Shown: piece after piece, positions 27,028 through 36,537 of the stretch | Layout: every line of letters begins with the position of its first letter | Position numbering within the stretch: the stretch's first letter is position 1 | Assembly: GCA_000720995.1 (NCBI GenBank) | Contig: JOEL01000003.1 | Span: forward strand, 248,001 to 312,000 | DNA length: 64,000 nucleotides | Direction of reading: 5' to 3' | Source: Streptomyces celluloflavus | GTDB lineage: Bacteria; Actinomycetota; Actinomycetes; Streptomycetales; Streptomycetaceae | Notes under the pieces: model-generated | What the model was told of the DNA's origin: nothing | What the model saw: only the letters and a program-made list of their open reading frames with translations | The model's database searches: none | Position numbers and translations under genes: made by a program

Positions 27028-30000
27028 GTGCTTACCGGATCAGCAACGTCCCCGGGCTGGATACGTAGGCTCGCCGCCGCGTGCCGCCGCCATCCCCTCC
27101 TCCTGACCGCCGTCCTGCTCAGCTCCGTCTTCGGCACCGGACTGGAAGCCTTCGGGCCCCTGCTCGCCGGCCTCGCGGTGAACGACGCCGTCGCGGGCGA
27201 CACCTCCCGCATCGGCCCGCTCGTCGCACTGCTCGCCGCGCTGGCCCTGGTCCAGTTCGGCGCGGAGTTCACCCGCCGGTTCGCCGCCGGCAAACTCGCC
27301 CTGGCCGTCCAGCACCGGCTGCGGACCCAGGTCTTCGACGCCGTCCAGCGCTACGACGGCGTCCAACAGGACGCCCTGCGTACCGGGCAGGTCGTCTCCC
27401 GCGCCAACAGCGATCTCCAGCAGGTCCAGGTCCTGCTGGGCATGCTCCCCATCCCGGTGGGCGTCAGCGCCCTGTTCCTGGTGTCGGCCGGCGCCATGCT
27501 CTGGCTCTCCGCGCCGCTCACCCTCGTCGCACTGACCGTCGTCCCCGCCCTCGCGTTCACCGCGGCCCGCAGCCGCGCCCGGCTGGTGCCGGCCACCCGC
27601 GGCGCCCAGGTGCGCGCCGCGGCCCTCGCCGAACACGTCGAGGAGACCGTCACCGGCGTCCGCGTGGTGAAGGGTTTCGGCCAGGAGGAACGGGAGACGG
27701 ACCGGCTCACGCACGCCGCCCGGCGGCTGTTCGCCCACCGGATCGGCGTCTCCCGGCTCCAGGCCGCGGCCACCGCGACGATGGCCGCGCTGCCGGCCGC
27801 CGGACAGGTCGGCGTGCTGGCCCTCGGCGGCTGGCTCGCGCTGCGCGGCAGCATCGACGTCGGCACCTTCCTCGCCTTCGCCGGCTATCTGACGCTGCTG
27901 GCGGGCCCCGCCCGGCTGCTCGCCACCTTCACCGTCACCGCCCAGCAGGCCCGCGCCGCCGCCGAGCGCGTCCACGAACTCATCGACGCCACACCGGATG
28001 TCACCGACGCCCCGGACGCGGCACCGGTGGCCGACGGGCCGCTGGAGATCGAGCTGCGCGGGGTGACCTTCGGCTACGCGCCCGGCGACCCGGTGCTCAG
28101 CGAGGTGTCGCTGACCGTGCGGGCGGGCGAGACGCTCGCCGTCGTCGGCCCGCCCGGCTCCGGCAAATCCACCCTCTCCCTGCTGCTCAGCCGGTTCTAC
28201 GACCCGCAGACCGGCAGCGTCCGGCTCGGCCCGCCGGGCGCACCGGACGACGTCAGAGGCATCGCGCTGGCCTCCCTCCGCTCGTCCGTCGGCACCGTCT
28301 TCGAGGACCCGTTCCTCTTCTCCCGCTCGCTGCGCGACAACATCGCCTACGGCCGCCCGGACGCCACCGACGCCGAGGTACGGGCCGCCGCCGAGGCCGC
28401 CGGGGCGCACGCCTTCATCGCCGGGCTCCCGGACGGCTACGCCACCGAGGCGGGCGAGCGCGGGCTGGCGCTCTCCGGCGGCCAGCGCCAGCGCGTCGCC
28501 CTGGCCCGCGCCCTGCTCTCGGCGCCGCGCGTCCTGGTACTGGACGACGCCACCTCGGCCGTCGACCCGGCGACCGAGGCCGCCGTCCAGGCCACCCTGC
28601 GCACCGTCACCCAGGACCGCACCACGGTGCTGATCGCCCACCGCAGGTCCACCCTGGCGCTCGCCGACCGGATCGCCGTACTGGACGCGGGCCGCGTCGT
28701 CGACACCGGCACCGAGGCGGAACTCACCGCCCGCTGCCCGCTCTTCCGCGAACTGCTGGCCGGCGCCAGCGGCTCCCTCGACGAACGCACCGCCACCGCG
28801 CCGGAATCCACCGCGGGCGTCACCCCCGACCTGTGGCCGCGGCGCCCGGAGGACGCCCGGCCCGCCGACCCGGACGACGGCGTACCGGACCACGACCCGG
28901 ACCTCGACCAGGACCGGCTGCGGGCCCCCGACCCGCGTATCTCGCTGCGCCGACTGCTGCGCCCGGTACGGCTGCCGCTGCTGCTCGGCCTGGCCCTGCT
29001 GGTGGTGGACACCGCCGCCGGGGTAGCGCTGCCGCTGCTGGTACGGCGCGGTCTGGACGACGGGGTCGGCGCGCACGACGGCGCGGCGCTGACGGTGTCC
29101 GTGCTGCTGGCGGCGCTCGCGGTGGCCATCGGCTGGGCCGCGTTCACGCTCCAGGGCCGGATCACCCGGCGGGCCGGTGAACGGGTGCTGTTCGGCCTGC
29201 GGGTACGGACCTTCGCCCAGCTCCAGCGGCTCGGCATGGACTTCTACGAGCGCGAGCGCGGCGGCGCGGTGATGACCCGCGTGGTCAACGACATCGACGC
29301 GCTCGCCGCCTTCCTCCAGACCGGTCTGCTCACCTCCGTGGCCTCGCTGGCGACCGTCACCGGCGCGGTCTGCGCGATGGTCGCCGTCCACCCGCCGCTC
29401 GCCCTCGCCGCGCTGGCGCTGCTGCCGCTGGTGGTGCTCGCCACCGCCGTCTTCTGGCGGCTGTCGTCCGCCGCGTACGACGAGGCGCGGCGCCGCATCG
29501 GTGAGGTCAACTCCAGCCTCCAGGAGAACGTCAGCGGACTGCGCACCGCCCAGGCCCAGGTCCACGAGAAGGGCGCGGCCCAGGACTTCGACCGGCTCTC
29601 CGACGCCTACCGGGCCAGCCGGCTGCGGGCCCAGCGCTATGCGTCGGTGTACTTCCCCGCCGTCAACCTGTGCTCCGAACTCTCCCGGGCGCTGGTGCTG
29701 CTGGTCGGCGCGAACCGGGTGGCCGGCGGTGACCTCAGCCCCGGGGTGCTGGTCGCGTTCATGCTCTACCTCGGGATGTTCTTCGCCCCGATCCAGCAGC
29801 TCTCCCAGGCGTTCGACAGCTATCAGCAGGCGTCCGTGGGCCTGCGCCGGTGTGTGGAGCTGCTGCGCCTGGCGCCGTCCGTCCCGGAGACGGCCGACCC
29901 CGCACCGCTGCCCGCGCGGCTGACCGGCGCGCTCGAACTGCACGGCGTCACCCACACCTACCCGGGGGCCGACCGCCCCTCGCTGCGCGGGGCCGGGCTG

Positions 30001-30771
30001 CGGGTCGCGGCGGGCGAGACCGTCGCGCTGGTCGGCGCGACCGGTGCGGGCAAGTCCACGGTGGTCAAACTGCTGGCCCGGTTCTACGACCCGGGCGCGG
30101 GCCGCCTCACCGTCGACGGCACCGACATCCGCCGCTGGCCGGCGTCCGGCTACCGCCGGCTGATCGGCTACGTCCCGCAGGAGGCCCATCTGTTCACCGG
30201 CGACATCGCGGACAACATCCGCTATGGGCGCCCGGACGCCACCGACGCCGAGGTGGAGGCCGCCGCCCGCGCGGTCGGCGCGCTGGAGGCCGTCGCCGCG
30301 CAGCCCTACGGGTTCCACCAGCCGGTCGATGAGCGCGGGCAGTCGCTCTCCGCGGGGCAGCGCCAGCTGATCGCGCTGGCCCGCGCCGAACTCGTCGATC
30401 CCGGGCTGCTGTTGCTGGACGAGGCCACCGCCTCGCTGGACCCGGCCACCGAACGCGCGGTGGCCCGCGCCACCGAACGCACCGCCGCGCGGCGCACCAC
30501 CGTCGTCGTCGCCCACCGGCTGGCGACCGCGGCCCGCGCCGACCGGATCGTCGTCCTCGACGGCGGCGCCGTCACCGAAGAGGGCACCCACGACCAGCTG
30601 CTCGCGGCCGGCGGCGGCTATGCGCGGCTGTGGCGGCACTACACGGCGGGCACCGGGGCCGACGCCCCGCCCGCCCTCGACGGCACGGCGCCGACGCCCG
30701 GCGCCCCGCCGGCACCGGACACCTCGCCCACATCCGACGCGACACACACCTCAGGAGTGAACCGACCGTGA
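27028..30771 (+). CDS. Fused double ABC exporter (IroC-like siderophore exporter)
   Basis: A 1247-residue protein with two complete half-transporters. Half 1: six helices, Walker A GPPGSGKST, signature LSGGQRQRVALARALL, Walker B VLVLDDATSAVD. Half 2 (from about residue 640): six helices, Walker A GATGAGKST, signature LSAGQRQLIALARAEL, Walker B LLLLDEATASLD. The MDR-like fused architecture and place beside an IroB-like gene match IroC, the salmochelin exporter. GTG at 27028 directly follows the iron box with no ribosome site, so the transcript may be leaderless. The stop overlaps rmlA. Export of the siderophore is inferred. Confidence 0.88.
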   Translation: MLTGSATSPGWIRRLAAACRRHPLLLTAVLLSSVFGTGLEAFGPLLAGLAVNDAVAGDTSRIGPLVALLAALALVQFGAEFTRRFAAGKLALAVQHRLRTQVFDAVQRYDGVQQDALRTGQVVSRANSDLQQVQVLLGMLPIPVGVSALFLVSAGAMLWLSAPLTLVALTVVPALAFTAARSRARLVPATRGAQVRAAALAEHVEETVTGVRVVKGFGQEERETDRLTHAARRLFAHRIGVSRLQAAATATMAALPAAGQVGVLALGGWLALRGSIDVGTFLAFAGYLTLLAGPARLLATFTVTAQQARAAAERVHELIDATPDVTDAPDAAPVADGPLEIELRGVTFGYAPGDPVLSEVSLTVRAGETLAVVGPPGSGKSTLSLLLSRFYDPQTGSVRLGPPGAPDDVRGIALASLRSSVGTVFEDPFLFSRSLRDNIAYGRPDATDAEVRAAAEAAGAHAFIAGLPDGYATEAGERGLALSGGQRQRVALARALLSAPRVLVLDDATSAVDPATEAAVQATLRTVTQDRTTVLIAHRRSTLALADRIAVLDAGRVVDTGTEAELTARCPLFRELLAGASGSLDERTATAPESTAGVTPDLWPRRPEDARPADPDDGVPDHDPDLDQDRLRAPDPRISLRRLLRPVRLPLLLGLALLVVDTAAGVALPLLVRRGLDDGVGAHDGAALTVSVLLAALAVAIGWAAFTLQGRITRRAGERVLFGLRVRTFAQLQRLGMDFYERERGGAVMTRVVNDIDALAAFLQTGLLTSVASLATVTGAVCAMVAVHPPLALAALALLPLVVLATAVFWRLSSAAYDEARRRIGEVNSSLQENVSGLRTAQAQVHEKGAAQDFDRLSDAYRASRLRAQRYASVYFPAVNLCSELSRALVLLVGANRVAGGDLSPGVLVAFMLYLGMFFAPIQQLSQAFDSYQQASVGLRRCVELLRLAPSVPETADPAPLPARLTGALELHGVTHTYPGADRPSLRGAGLRVAAGETVALVGATGAGKSTVVKLLARFYDPGAGRLTVDGTDIRRWPASGYRRLIGYVPQEAHLFTGDIADNIRYGRPDATDAEVEAAARAVGALEAVAAQPYGFHQPVDERGQSLSAGQRQLIALARAELVDPGLLLLDEATASLDPATERAVARATERTAARRTTVVVAHRLATAARADRIVVLDGGAVTEEGTHDQLLAAGGGYARLWRHYTAGTGADAPPALDGTAPTPGAPPAPDTSPTSDATHTSGVNRP

Positions 30772-31835
30772 AGGCACTCGTTCTGGCGGGCGGGACCGGC
30801 AGCAGACTGCGGCCCATCACGCACACCTCCGCCAAGCAGCTCGTCCCCGTCGCCAACAAGCCGGTGCTGTTCTACGGCATCGAATCGCTGGTGGCCGCGG
30901 GCATCACCGAGATCGGCATCGTCACCGGCGACACCGCGCCGGAGATCGAGGCGGCGGTGGGCGACGGGTCGCGGTTCGGCGCCCGTGTCACCTATCTGCC
31001 GCAGGACCGGCCGCTGGGCCTGGCCCATGCGGTGCTGATCTCCCGCGACTGGCTCGGCGACGACGACTTCGTGATGTATCTGGGTGACAACTTCGTCGTC
31101 GGCGGCATCACCGAGCTGGTGGACGGCTTCCGTGCCCGGCGGCCGGACGCGGGCATCCTGCTGACCAAGGTGTCCGACCCCAGCGCGTTCGGCGTCGCCG
31201 AACTCGACGCCGAGGGGCGGGTGAGCCGGCTGACGGAGAAGCCGCCCGCCCCGCGCAGCGACCTGGCGCTGGTCGGCGTCTACCTCTTCACCCCCGCCGT
31301 GCACACCGCGGTGCGGGCCATCGCCCCGTCCGCCCGCGGCGAGCTGGAGATCACCGACGCCCTCCAGTGGCTGGTCGCCCAGGGGTACACCGTCAGCCCC
31401 ACCGTCATCACCGGCTACTGGAAGGACACCGGCAACGTCACCGACATGCTGGAGGTCAACCGCTCCGTCCTGGAGACGGTCGAGCCCGCCCGGCACGGCA
31501 CGGTGGACGCGGCGAGCGAACTCGTGGGCCGGGTGCGCATCGAGGCGGGCGCGCGGGTGGTCCGCTCCCGGATCGTGGGGCCCGCGGTCATCGGTCCGGG
31601 CAGCGTCGTCACCGACTCCTACGTCGGCCCCTCGACCTCGGTGGCCGACGACTGTGTGATCACCGGCAGCGAGGTGGAGTTCTCCATCGTGCTCACCGGC
31701 TCCCGGATCGAACAGGCGGGCCGCGTCGAGGGCTCGCTGATCGCCCGCGATGTGCACGTCACCGGTGCGCCCCGGGCGCCCCGGGCGCACCGCCTCGTCC
31801 TCGGCGACCACAGCCGCGTACAGATCAGCAGCTGA
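30768..31835 (+). CDS. rmlA: Glucose-1-phosphate thymidylyltransferase, long form
   Basis: A 355-residue enzyme making dTDP-glucose. The N-terminal nucleotidyltransferase domain begins MKALVLAGGTGSRLRPITHT with the GGxGxR loop, then SAKQLVPVANKPVLFYGI and YLGDNFV. After about residue 240 there is a left-handed beta-helix tail of the StrD type, seen in secondary-metabolite clusters and absent from short housekeeping RmlA. GTG at 30768 overlaps the exporter stop (GTGA), with AGGAG upstream. It is the first of four rml genes in the iron-controlled operon. Confidence 0.95.
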   Translation: MKALVLAGGTGSRLRPITHTSAKQLVPVANKPVLFYGIESLVAAGITEIGIVTGDTAPEIEAAVGDGSRFGARVTYLPQDRPLGLAHAVLISRDWLGDDDFVMYLGDNFVVGGITELVDGFRARRPDAGILLTKVSDPSAFGVAELDAEGRVSRLTEKPPAPRSDLALVGVYLFTPAVHTAVRAIAPSARGELEITDALQWLVAQGYTVSPTVITGYWKDTGNVTDMLEVNRSVLETVEPARHGTVDAASELVGRVRIEAGARVVRSRIVGPAVIGPGSVVTDSYVGPSTSVADDCVITGSEVEFSIVLTGSRIEQAGRVEGSLIARDVHVTGAPRAPRAHRLVLGDHSRVQISS

Positions 31836-31886
31836 GCGCGGCCGCGCCGCCGCACGTCCCCACCTCCTGCGACCGAAAGCCCCTAC

Positions 31887-32846
31887 ATGCGCATCCTCGT
31901 CACCGGCGGGGCCGGCTTCATCGGCTCCCACTTCGTCCGCACCCTGCTCGGCCCCGAAGGACCCGGCGACCCCCTCGCGGTCACCGTCCTGGACGCCCTC
32001 ACCTACGCCGGGAACGTGGCCAACCTCGCCCCCGTACTCGACCACCCCTGCCTGGACTTCGTGCATGGTGACATCCGGGACCGGGAACTGGTCGAGGCGC
32101 TGATGCGCCACCACGACGCGGTGGTGCACTTCGCCGCCGAGTCCCATGTGGACCGGTCCATCCGCTCCGGCGCCGACTTCGCCGCCACCAACGTCCTGGG
32201 CACCCAGACCCTCCTGGAGTCCGCGGTCGCCCACGGTGTGGGGCGCTTCGTGCACGTCTCCACCGACGAGGTGTACGGCTCGATCGCCCACGGCTCCTGG
32301 ACGGAGTCCCAGCCGCTCGCCCCCAACTCCCCCTACGCGGCGTCGAAGGCCGGCTCCGATCTGCTGGCGCTGGCCTACCACCGCACGCACGGCCTCGACG
32401 TACGCGTCACCCGCTGCTCGAACAACTACGGCCCGTACCAGCACCCGGAGAAGATCATTCCGCTGTTCACCACCCGCCTTCTGGAAGGCCGCAAGGTGCC
32501 GCTCTACGGCGACGGCCGCAACGTCCGCGACTGGCTGCACGTCGACGACCACTGCCGGGCCCTGCGCCTGGTCCTCGACGGCGGCCGGGCCGGCGAGGTC
32601 TACCACATCGGCGGCGGCACCGAAGTGACCAACACCGAACTCACCGACCGGCTGCTGACCGGCTGCGGCGCCTCCTGGGATCGCGTCGAGCGCGTCGCCG
32701 ACCGCAAGGGCCACGATCTGCGCTACTCCGTGGACTGGACGAAGATCCGCGACGAACTGGGCTACCGGCCGCGGCACTCCTTCGACACCGGGCTCGCCGC
32801 GACTGTCGACTGGTACCGCACGCACCGGGACTGGTGGCAGCGGTGA
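31887..32846 (+). CDS. rmlB: dTDP-glucose 4,6-dehydratase
   Basis: A 319-residue extended short-chain dehydrogenase. It has the NAD-binding MRILVTGGAGFIGSHFVRTL, DALTYAGN, HFAAESHVDRSI, STDEVYGS with the catalytic acid pair, YAASKAGSD (Tyr/Lys) and NNYGPYQHPEKIIPLF, all RmlB signatures. It converts dTDP-glucose to dTDP-4-keto-6-deoxyglucose. There are 51 bp between rmlA and this ATG, the only real gap in the operon, and its stop overlaps the rmlD start. Confidence 0.96.
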   Translation: MRILVTGGAGFIGSHFVRTLLGPEGPGDPLAVTVLDALTYAGNVANLAPVLDHPCLDFVHGDIRDRELVEALMRHHDAVVHFAAESHVDRSIRSGADFAATNVLGTQTLLESAVAHGVGRFVHVSTDEVYGSIAHGSWTESQPLAPNSPYAASKAGSDLLALAYHRTHGLDVRVTRCSNNYGPYQHPEKIIPLFTTRLLEGRKVPLYGDGRNVRDWLHVDDHCRALRLVLDGGRAGEVYHIGGGTEVTNTELTDRLLTGCGASWDRVERVADRKGHDLRYSVDWTKIRDELGYRPRHSFDTGLAATVDWYRTHRDWWQR

Positions 32847-33805
32847 GCGGCTGGCTGATCACCGGCGCGGACGGCATGCTCGGCCGGGAGGTGGTGGCGG
32901 CGCTGCGGCGGACCGGCGCGCCGGTCCTGCCGCTCGCCCGCCCCGACCTCGACCTCACCGACGCCGCCGCGGTGCACCGGACACTGCGCCGCGCCCGGCC
33001 CGCCGTCGTCGTCAACTGCGCCGCGTGGACCGATGTCGACGGCGCCGAGAGCGCCGAGCGGGCGGCGCTGGCCGTCAACGGCGACGCGGTACGCACCCTG
33101 GCCCGCGCCTGCGCCGGTGTCCGCTCCCGGATGCTGCACCTGTCCACCGACTACGTCTTCGCGGGCGATGCGGACACCCCGTACCCGGAGGACGCCCCGG
33201 CGGCACCGCGCTCGGCGTACGGCCGCGGCAAGCTGGCCGGTGAGCGGGCGGTGCTGGAGGAACTGCCCCGGCTGGGCACGGTGGTGCGCACCGCCTGGCT
33301 CTACGCCGGCCACGGCCGCAACTTCGTGACCACGATGGCCGAACGGGCCGCGGCCGGCGCCGAGGTGCGGGTCGTGGACGACCAGTACGGGCAGCCGACC
33401 TGGGCGCGGGACGTCGCCGGGCGGCTGCTGGCCCTGGGCGGGCTGCCGGCCGAGCGGGCGGCGGGCGTCTTCCACGCCACCGCCGCGGGCCGCACCACCT
33501 GGTTCGGGCTGGCCCGGGAGGTCTTCCGGCTGACCGGCGCCGACCCCGCGCTGGTCCGCCCGATCAGCACCGCGCAGCTGGGCCGGCCCGCCCCGCGCCC
33601 GGCGTTCGGCGTCCTGGGGCACGGGCGCTGGGCGGCGGCCGGGCTGGCGCCGCCGCGGCCCTGGGCGGACGGGCTCGCCGAGGCGCTGAGCGCCACCACC
33701 CGGCCCTGTCCGCCGCTGCCGTCACCGCCCCCGCCGGACGCGCCCGATGCGCCCGATGTTTCCGGTTTCCCCACGGGTACCTACGATTCCAAGGGAGTGG
33801 CCTGA
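32843..33805 (+). CDS. rmlD: dTDP-4-dehydrorhamnose reductase
   Basis: A 320-residue reductase. WLITGADGMLGREVVAALRR is the NADPH site, followed by VVNCAAWTDVDGAES, HLSTDYVFAGDADTPYPEDA, SAYGRGKLAGE (Tyr/Lys) and DDQYGQPTWARDVA, all RmlD-specific. It makes dTDP-L-rhamnose from the keto intermediate. The last 40 residues are a Pro/Asp-rich extension. GTG at 32843 overlaps the rmlB stop; the upstream GTG at 32834 is less favoured. Its stop overlaps the rmlC ATG (TGATG). Confidence 0.94.
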   Translation: MSGWLITGADGMLGREVVAALRRTGAPVLPLARPDLDLTDAAAVHRTLRRARPAVVVNCAAWTDVDGAESAERAALAVNGDAVRTLARACAGVRSRMLHLSTDYVFAGDADTPYPEDAPAAPRSAYGRGKLAGERAVLEELPRLGTVVRTAWLYAGHGRNFVTTMAERAAAGAEVRVVDDQYGQPTWARDVAGRLLALGGLPAERAAGVFHATAAGRTTWFGLAREVFRLTGADPALVRPISTAQLGRPAPRPAFGVLGHGRWAAAGLAPPRPWADGLAEALSATTRPCPPLPSPPPPDAPDAPDVSGFPTGTYDSKGVA

Positions 33806-34413
33806 TGCGCCCGCTGAGCATCGAAGGGGCCTGGGTGCGCAGCCCGGCCGTGCACCGCGACGAGCGGGGCAGTTTCCACGAATGGTTCCGGACCGACGAG
33901 TTCGGCGCCGCCGCCGGGCACCCGCCGGTGCTCGCCCAGGCGAACTGCTCGGTCTCCCGGCGCGGTTCGCTGCGCGGTATCCACTTCAGCGAGGTGCCGC
34001 CCGGCCAGGCCAAGTACGTCACCTGTGTGCGAGGCACGGTGCTGGACGTCGTCGTCGACCTGCGGCGCGGCTCACCGACCTACCGCGCCTGGGAGGCGGT
34101 GCCGCTCGCCTCGGCCGAGGGCACCGCGGTGTACCTCTCCGAGGGGCTGGGGCACGCGTTCTGCGCGCTGACCGACGACGCCACGGTGGTGTACCTGTGC
34201 TCCACCGGCTACCGGCCGCGGCGCGAGCACGCGGTGCACCCGCTCGACCCGGACCTCGGCATCGAGTGGCCGGCGGACCTCGCGCCGCTGCTGTCGCCCA
34301 AGGACGCGGCGGCCCCCACCCTGCGGGAGGCCGAACGGCTGGGCATCCTGCCGTCGTACGAGGACTGTGTGCGCCACCGTGCGGACGCGGCCGCCGCGGG
34401 ACGGGCCGGATGA
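33805..34413 (+). CDS. rmlC: dTDP-4-keto-6-deoxyglucose 3,5-epimerase type cupin
   Basis: A 202-residue cupin of the RmlC family: VHRDERGSFHEWFR, QANCSVSRRGSLRGIHF with the catalytic His in RGIHF, KYVTCVRGTVLDVVVDLRRG, SEGLGHAFCAL and IEWP. The full-length motif set favours a 3,5-epimerase producing the L-sugar rather than a mono-epimerase, but 3- or 5-only relatives exist in antibiotic clusters. Together with RmlA, B and D it completes dTDP-L-rhamnose synthesis. It is coupled at both ends by start-stop overlaps. Confidence 0.92.
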   Translation: MRPLSIEGAWVRSPAVHRDERGSFHEWFRTDEFGAAAGHPPVLAQANCSVSRRGSLRGIHFSEVPPGQAKYVTCVRGTVLDVVVDLRRGSPTYRAWEAVPLASAEGTAVYLSEGLGHAFCALTDDATVVYLCSTGYRPRREHAVHPLDPDLGIEWPADLAPLLSPKDAAAPTLREAERLGILPSYEDCVRHRADAAAAGRAG

Positions 34414-35459
34414 CGGCGGTGGCCGGCGCGCTCGGCCCCGCGGCGCAGGTCCCGGCGCCGCCCGGCCGGCGGGCGGCGCTACGCACCGCCGGGCTGCTGC
34501 TCGGGCTCGTCCTGCTGGCCGTCGTGGTGCTCGCGAGCCTGGCGATCGGCACCCGGCAGATACCGCTGCACGACGTGTGGTCGGCGCTGGTCTCCCCGTC
34601 GGGCACCGAGAACGACGCCATCGTCCGGCAGTTGCGGCTGCCGCGCACCCTGATCGGGATCGCGGCGGGCGCGGCGCTCGGCCTCGCCGGGGCGGTGATG
34701 CAGACGCTGACCCGCAACCCGCTGGCCGACCCCGGGCTGCTGGGGGTCAACGCGGGCGCCTCGGCGGCCGTGGTCACCGCGATCAGCCTGCTCGGGGTGG
34801 AGTCCTTCGACCTCTATCTGTGGTTCGCGCTGGCCGGCGCGGCACTCGCCGCGATCCTGGTCAATCTGCTGGGCGGCAGCCGGGCCGCCACCCCGGTGCG
34901 GCTCGCGCTGGCCGGGACCGCGGTCAACGCGGCGCTGTTCGGCTATGTCAACGGGCTGCAACTGGTCGATCTGGGCACGCTGGAGACGATGCGCCACTGG
35001 TCCGTCGGCACCCTTGCGGGCCGCGACGCGGGCCTGCTGGTCAAGGCGCTGCCGATGCTGGTGGCCGGGATGCTGCTGGCGTTCGGGCTCGCCCGGCCGC
35101 TCGGCGCGATGGCGCTCGGGGACGATTCGGCGCGGGCGCTGGGCGCCCATGTGGGGCGTACCCGGGTGCTGTCGATCGCCGCCATCACCCTGCTGTGCGG
35201 CGCCGCCACCGCCGTGTGCGGTCCGATCGGCTTCATCGGGCTGATGATCCCGCACGCGGTACGGGTCTTCAGCGGCCCCGATCCGCGCTGGCTCTTCCCG
35301 GCCTGTGCGCTGTACGCGCCGGTGCTGATGCTCGCCTCCGACGTGGTGGGCCGGGTCGTCGTCCCGCCGTCCGAGATCGAGGTGGGCATCGTCACGGCCT
35401 TCCTCGGCGGGCTGCTCTTCATCCATCTGGTCCGGCAGCGGAAGGTGGCCCAGCTGTGA
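34410..35459 (+). CDS. FecCD-family siderophore ABC permease, subunit 1
   Basis: A 349-residue membrane protein with about nine or ten helices. RQLRLPRTLIGIAAGAALGL, LTRNPLADPGLLGVNAGASA and the Gly/Pro-rich CGPIGFIGLMIPHAVR are FecCD signatures; this subunit resembles FepD. It should form the channel that re-imports the ferric siderophore delivered by the lipoprotein at 23277-24275. ATG overlaps the rmlC stop and its own stop overlaps the next GTG. No cognate ATPase gene is present in the window. Confidence 0.93.
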   Translation: MTAVAGALGPAAQVPAPPGRRAALRTAGLLLGLVLLAVVVLASLAIGTRQIPLHDVWSALVSPSGTENDAIVRQLRLPRTLIGIAAGAALGLAGAVMQTLTRNPLADPGLLGVNAGASAAVVTAISLLGVESFDLYLWFALAGAALAAILVNLLGGSRAATPVRLALAGTAVNAALFGYVNGLQLVDLGTLETMRHWSVGTLAGRDAGLLVKALPMLVAGMLLAFGLARPLGAMALGDDSARALGAHVGRTRVLSIAAITLLCGAATAVCGPIGFIGLMIPHAVRVFSGPDPRWLFPACALYAPVLMLASDVVGRVVVPPSEIEVGIVTAFLGGLLFIHLVRQRKVAQL

Positions 35460-36514
35460 CCCTGTTCAAGAACGTGACCGTCACGCGCGGTGCGGTGCGT
35501 ACCGGGGCGGGCTGGTCGCTGCGCTTCGACCGGCGCGCGCTGCTGGTGTGTACGGCGCTGGCACTGGTCGCGGCCGTGGTGACGGTGCTGGCCATCGGTA
35601 CGGGGCGCTACGCGCTCAGCCCGTGGGAGGTGGTGCGCACGCTGGCCGGAGACGGGCCGCCGGGCGCCGACTTCATCGTGCGCGGCCTGCGCCTGCCCCG
35701 GGCCCTGGACGGGCTGCTCGTCGGCTTCGCGATGGGGATGGCGGGCGCGGTCTTCCAGTCGCTGTCACGCAATCCGCTGGGCAGCCCGGACATCATCGGC
35801 TTCGGCAACGGCGCCTCGGCCGGGGCGCTGGTCGCCATCATCGTGCTGAACGCGGGCGCCCCGCAGACGGCGCTCGGGGCGGTCTGCGGCGGCCTGGTGA
35901 CGGCGGCCGCGGTGTATCTGCTCGCCTGGAAGCGCGGGGTGCACGGCTACCGGCTGGTCCTGGTGGGCATCGGCGCCGCCGCGGTGCTGGGCTCGGCCAC
36001 CAGCTTCCTGTACGTCCGCGCGGAGATCGGCAAGGCCGCGCAGGCGGCCACCTGGATGGTGGGGTCGCTCAACGGGCGCGGCTGGAGCGAGGTATGGACC
36101 GCCGCGCTGGGACTGGCCGCGCTGGTTCCGGTGGTACTCGCCTACGCGCGCCGGCTGTCGCTGCTGGAGATGGGCGACGACACGGCGGCCGCGCTCGGTA
36201 TCCGGCCCGAGCGCAGCCGGCTGGTGCTGCTGGCGGCCGGTACCGGGCTGACCGCGATGGCGGTCGCGGCGGCCGGCCCCATCCCCTTCGTCGCCCTCGC
36301 CGCACCCCAGCTGGCGCGCCGGGTGACCCGCTCCCCCGGCCCGAACGTGCTGCCCGCGGCCTGGATGGGCGCGGTGCTGGTCACCGGGGCGGACTGGGCC
36401 ACCCAGCGGATCTCCCAGTCGGCGATCCTGCCGGTGGGCGTGGTGACCGGCGTCGCGGGCGGGGTGTATCTGGCCTGGCTGCTGCTGCGGGAGCGCAGGT
36501 CGGGGCGGCTGTAG
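35456..36514 (+). CDS. FecCD-family siderophore ABC permease, subunit 2
   Basis: A 352-residue partner of the preceding permease, FepG-like: VRGLRLPRALDGLLVGFAMG, SLSRNPLGSPDIIGFGNGAS and AAGPIPFVALAAPQLARR. Heterodimeric FecCD pairs are normal for catecholate uptake. It is the last gene of the exporter-rml-permease operon, which runs 9.5 kb from the iron box at 27005 and ends at the hairpin 36538-36585. Confidence 0.93.
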   Translation: MTLFKNVTVTRGAVRTGAGWSLRFDRRALLVCTALALVAAVVTVLAIGTGRYALSPWEVVRTLAGDGPPGADFIVRGLRLPRALDGLLVGFAMGMAGAVFQSLSRNPLGSPDIIGFGNGASAGALVAIIVLNAGAPQTALGAVCGGLVTAAAVYLLAWKRGVHGYRLVLVGIGAAAVLGSATSFLYVRAEIGKAAQAATWMVGSLNGRGWSEVWTAALGLAALVPVVLAYARRLSLLEMGDDTAAALGIRPERSRLVLLAAGTGLTAMAVAAAGPIPFVALAAPQLARRVTRSPGPNVLPAAWMGAVLVTGADWATQRISQSAILPVGVVTGVAGGVYLAWLLLRERRSGRL

Positions 36515-36537
36515 CGCGCGGCCCGGAGCACGGGGAA

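Noticed and set aside
27040-30747. 1235-codon minus-strand frame opposite the ABC exporter
   Set aside because: Antisense shadow; the plus strand has both sets of ABC motifs and overlaps correctly with rmlA.
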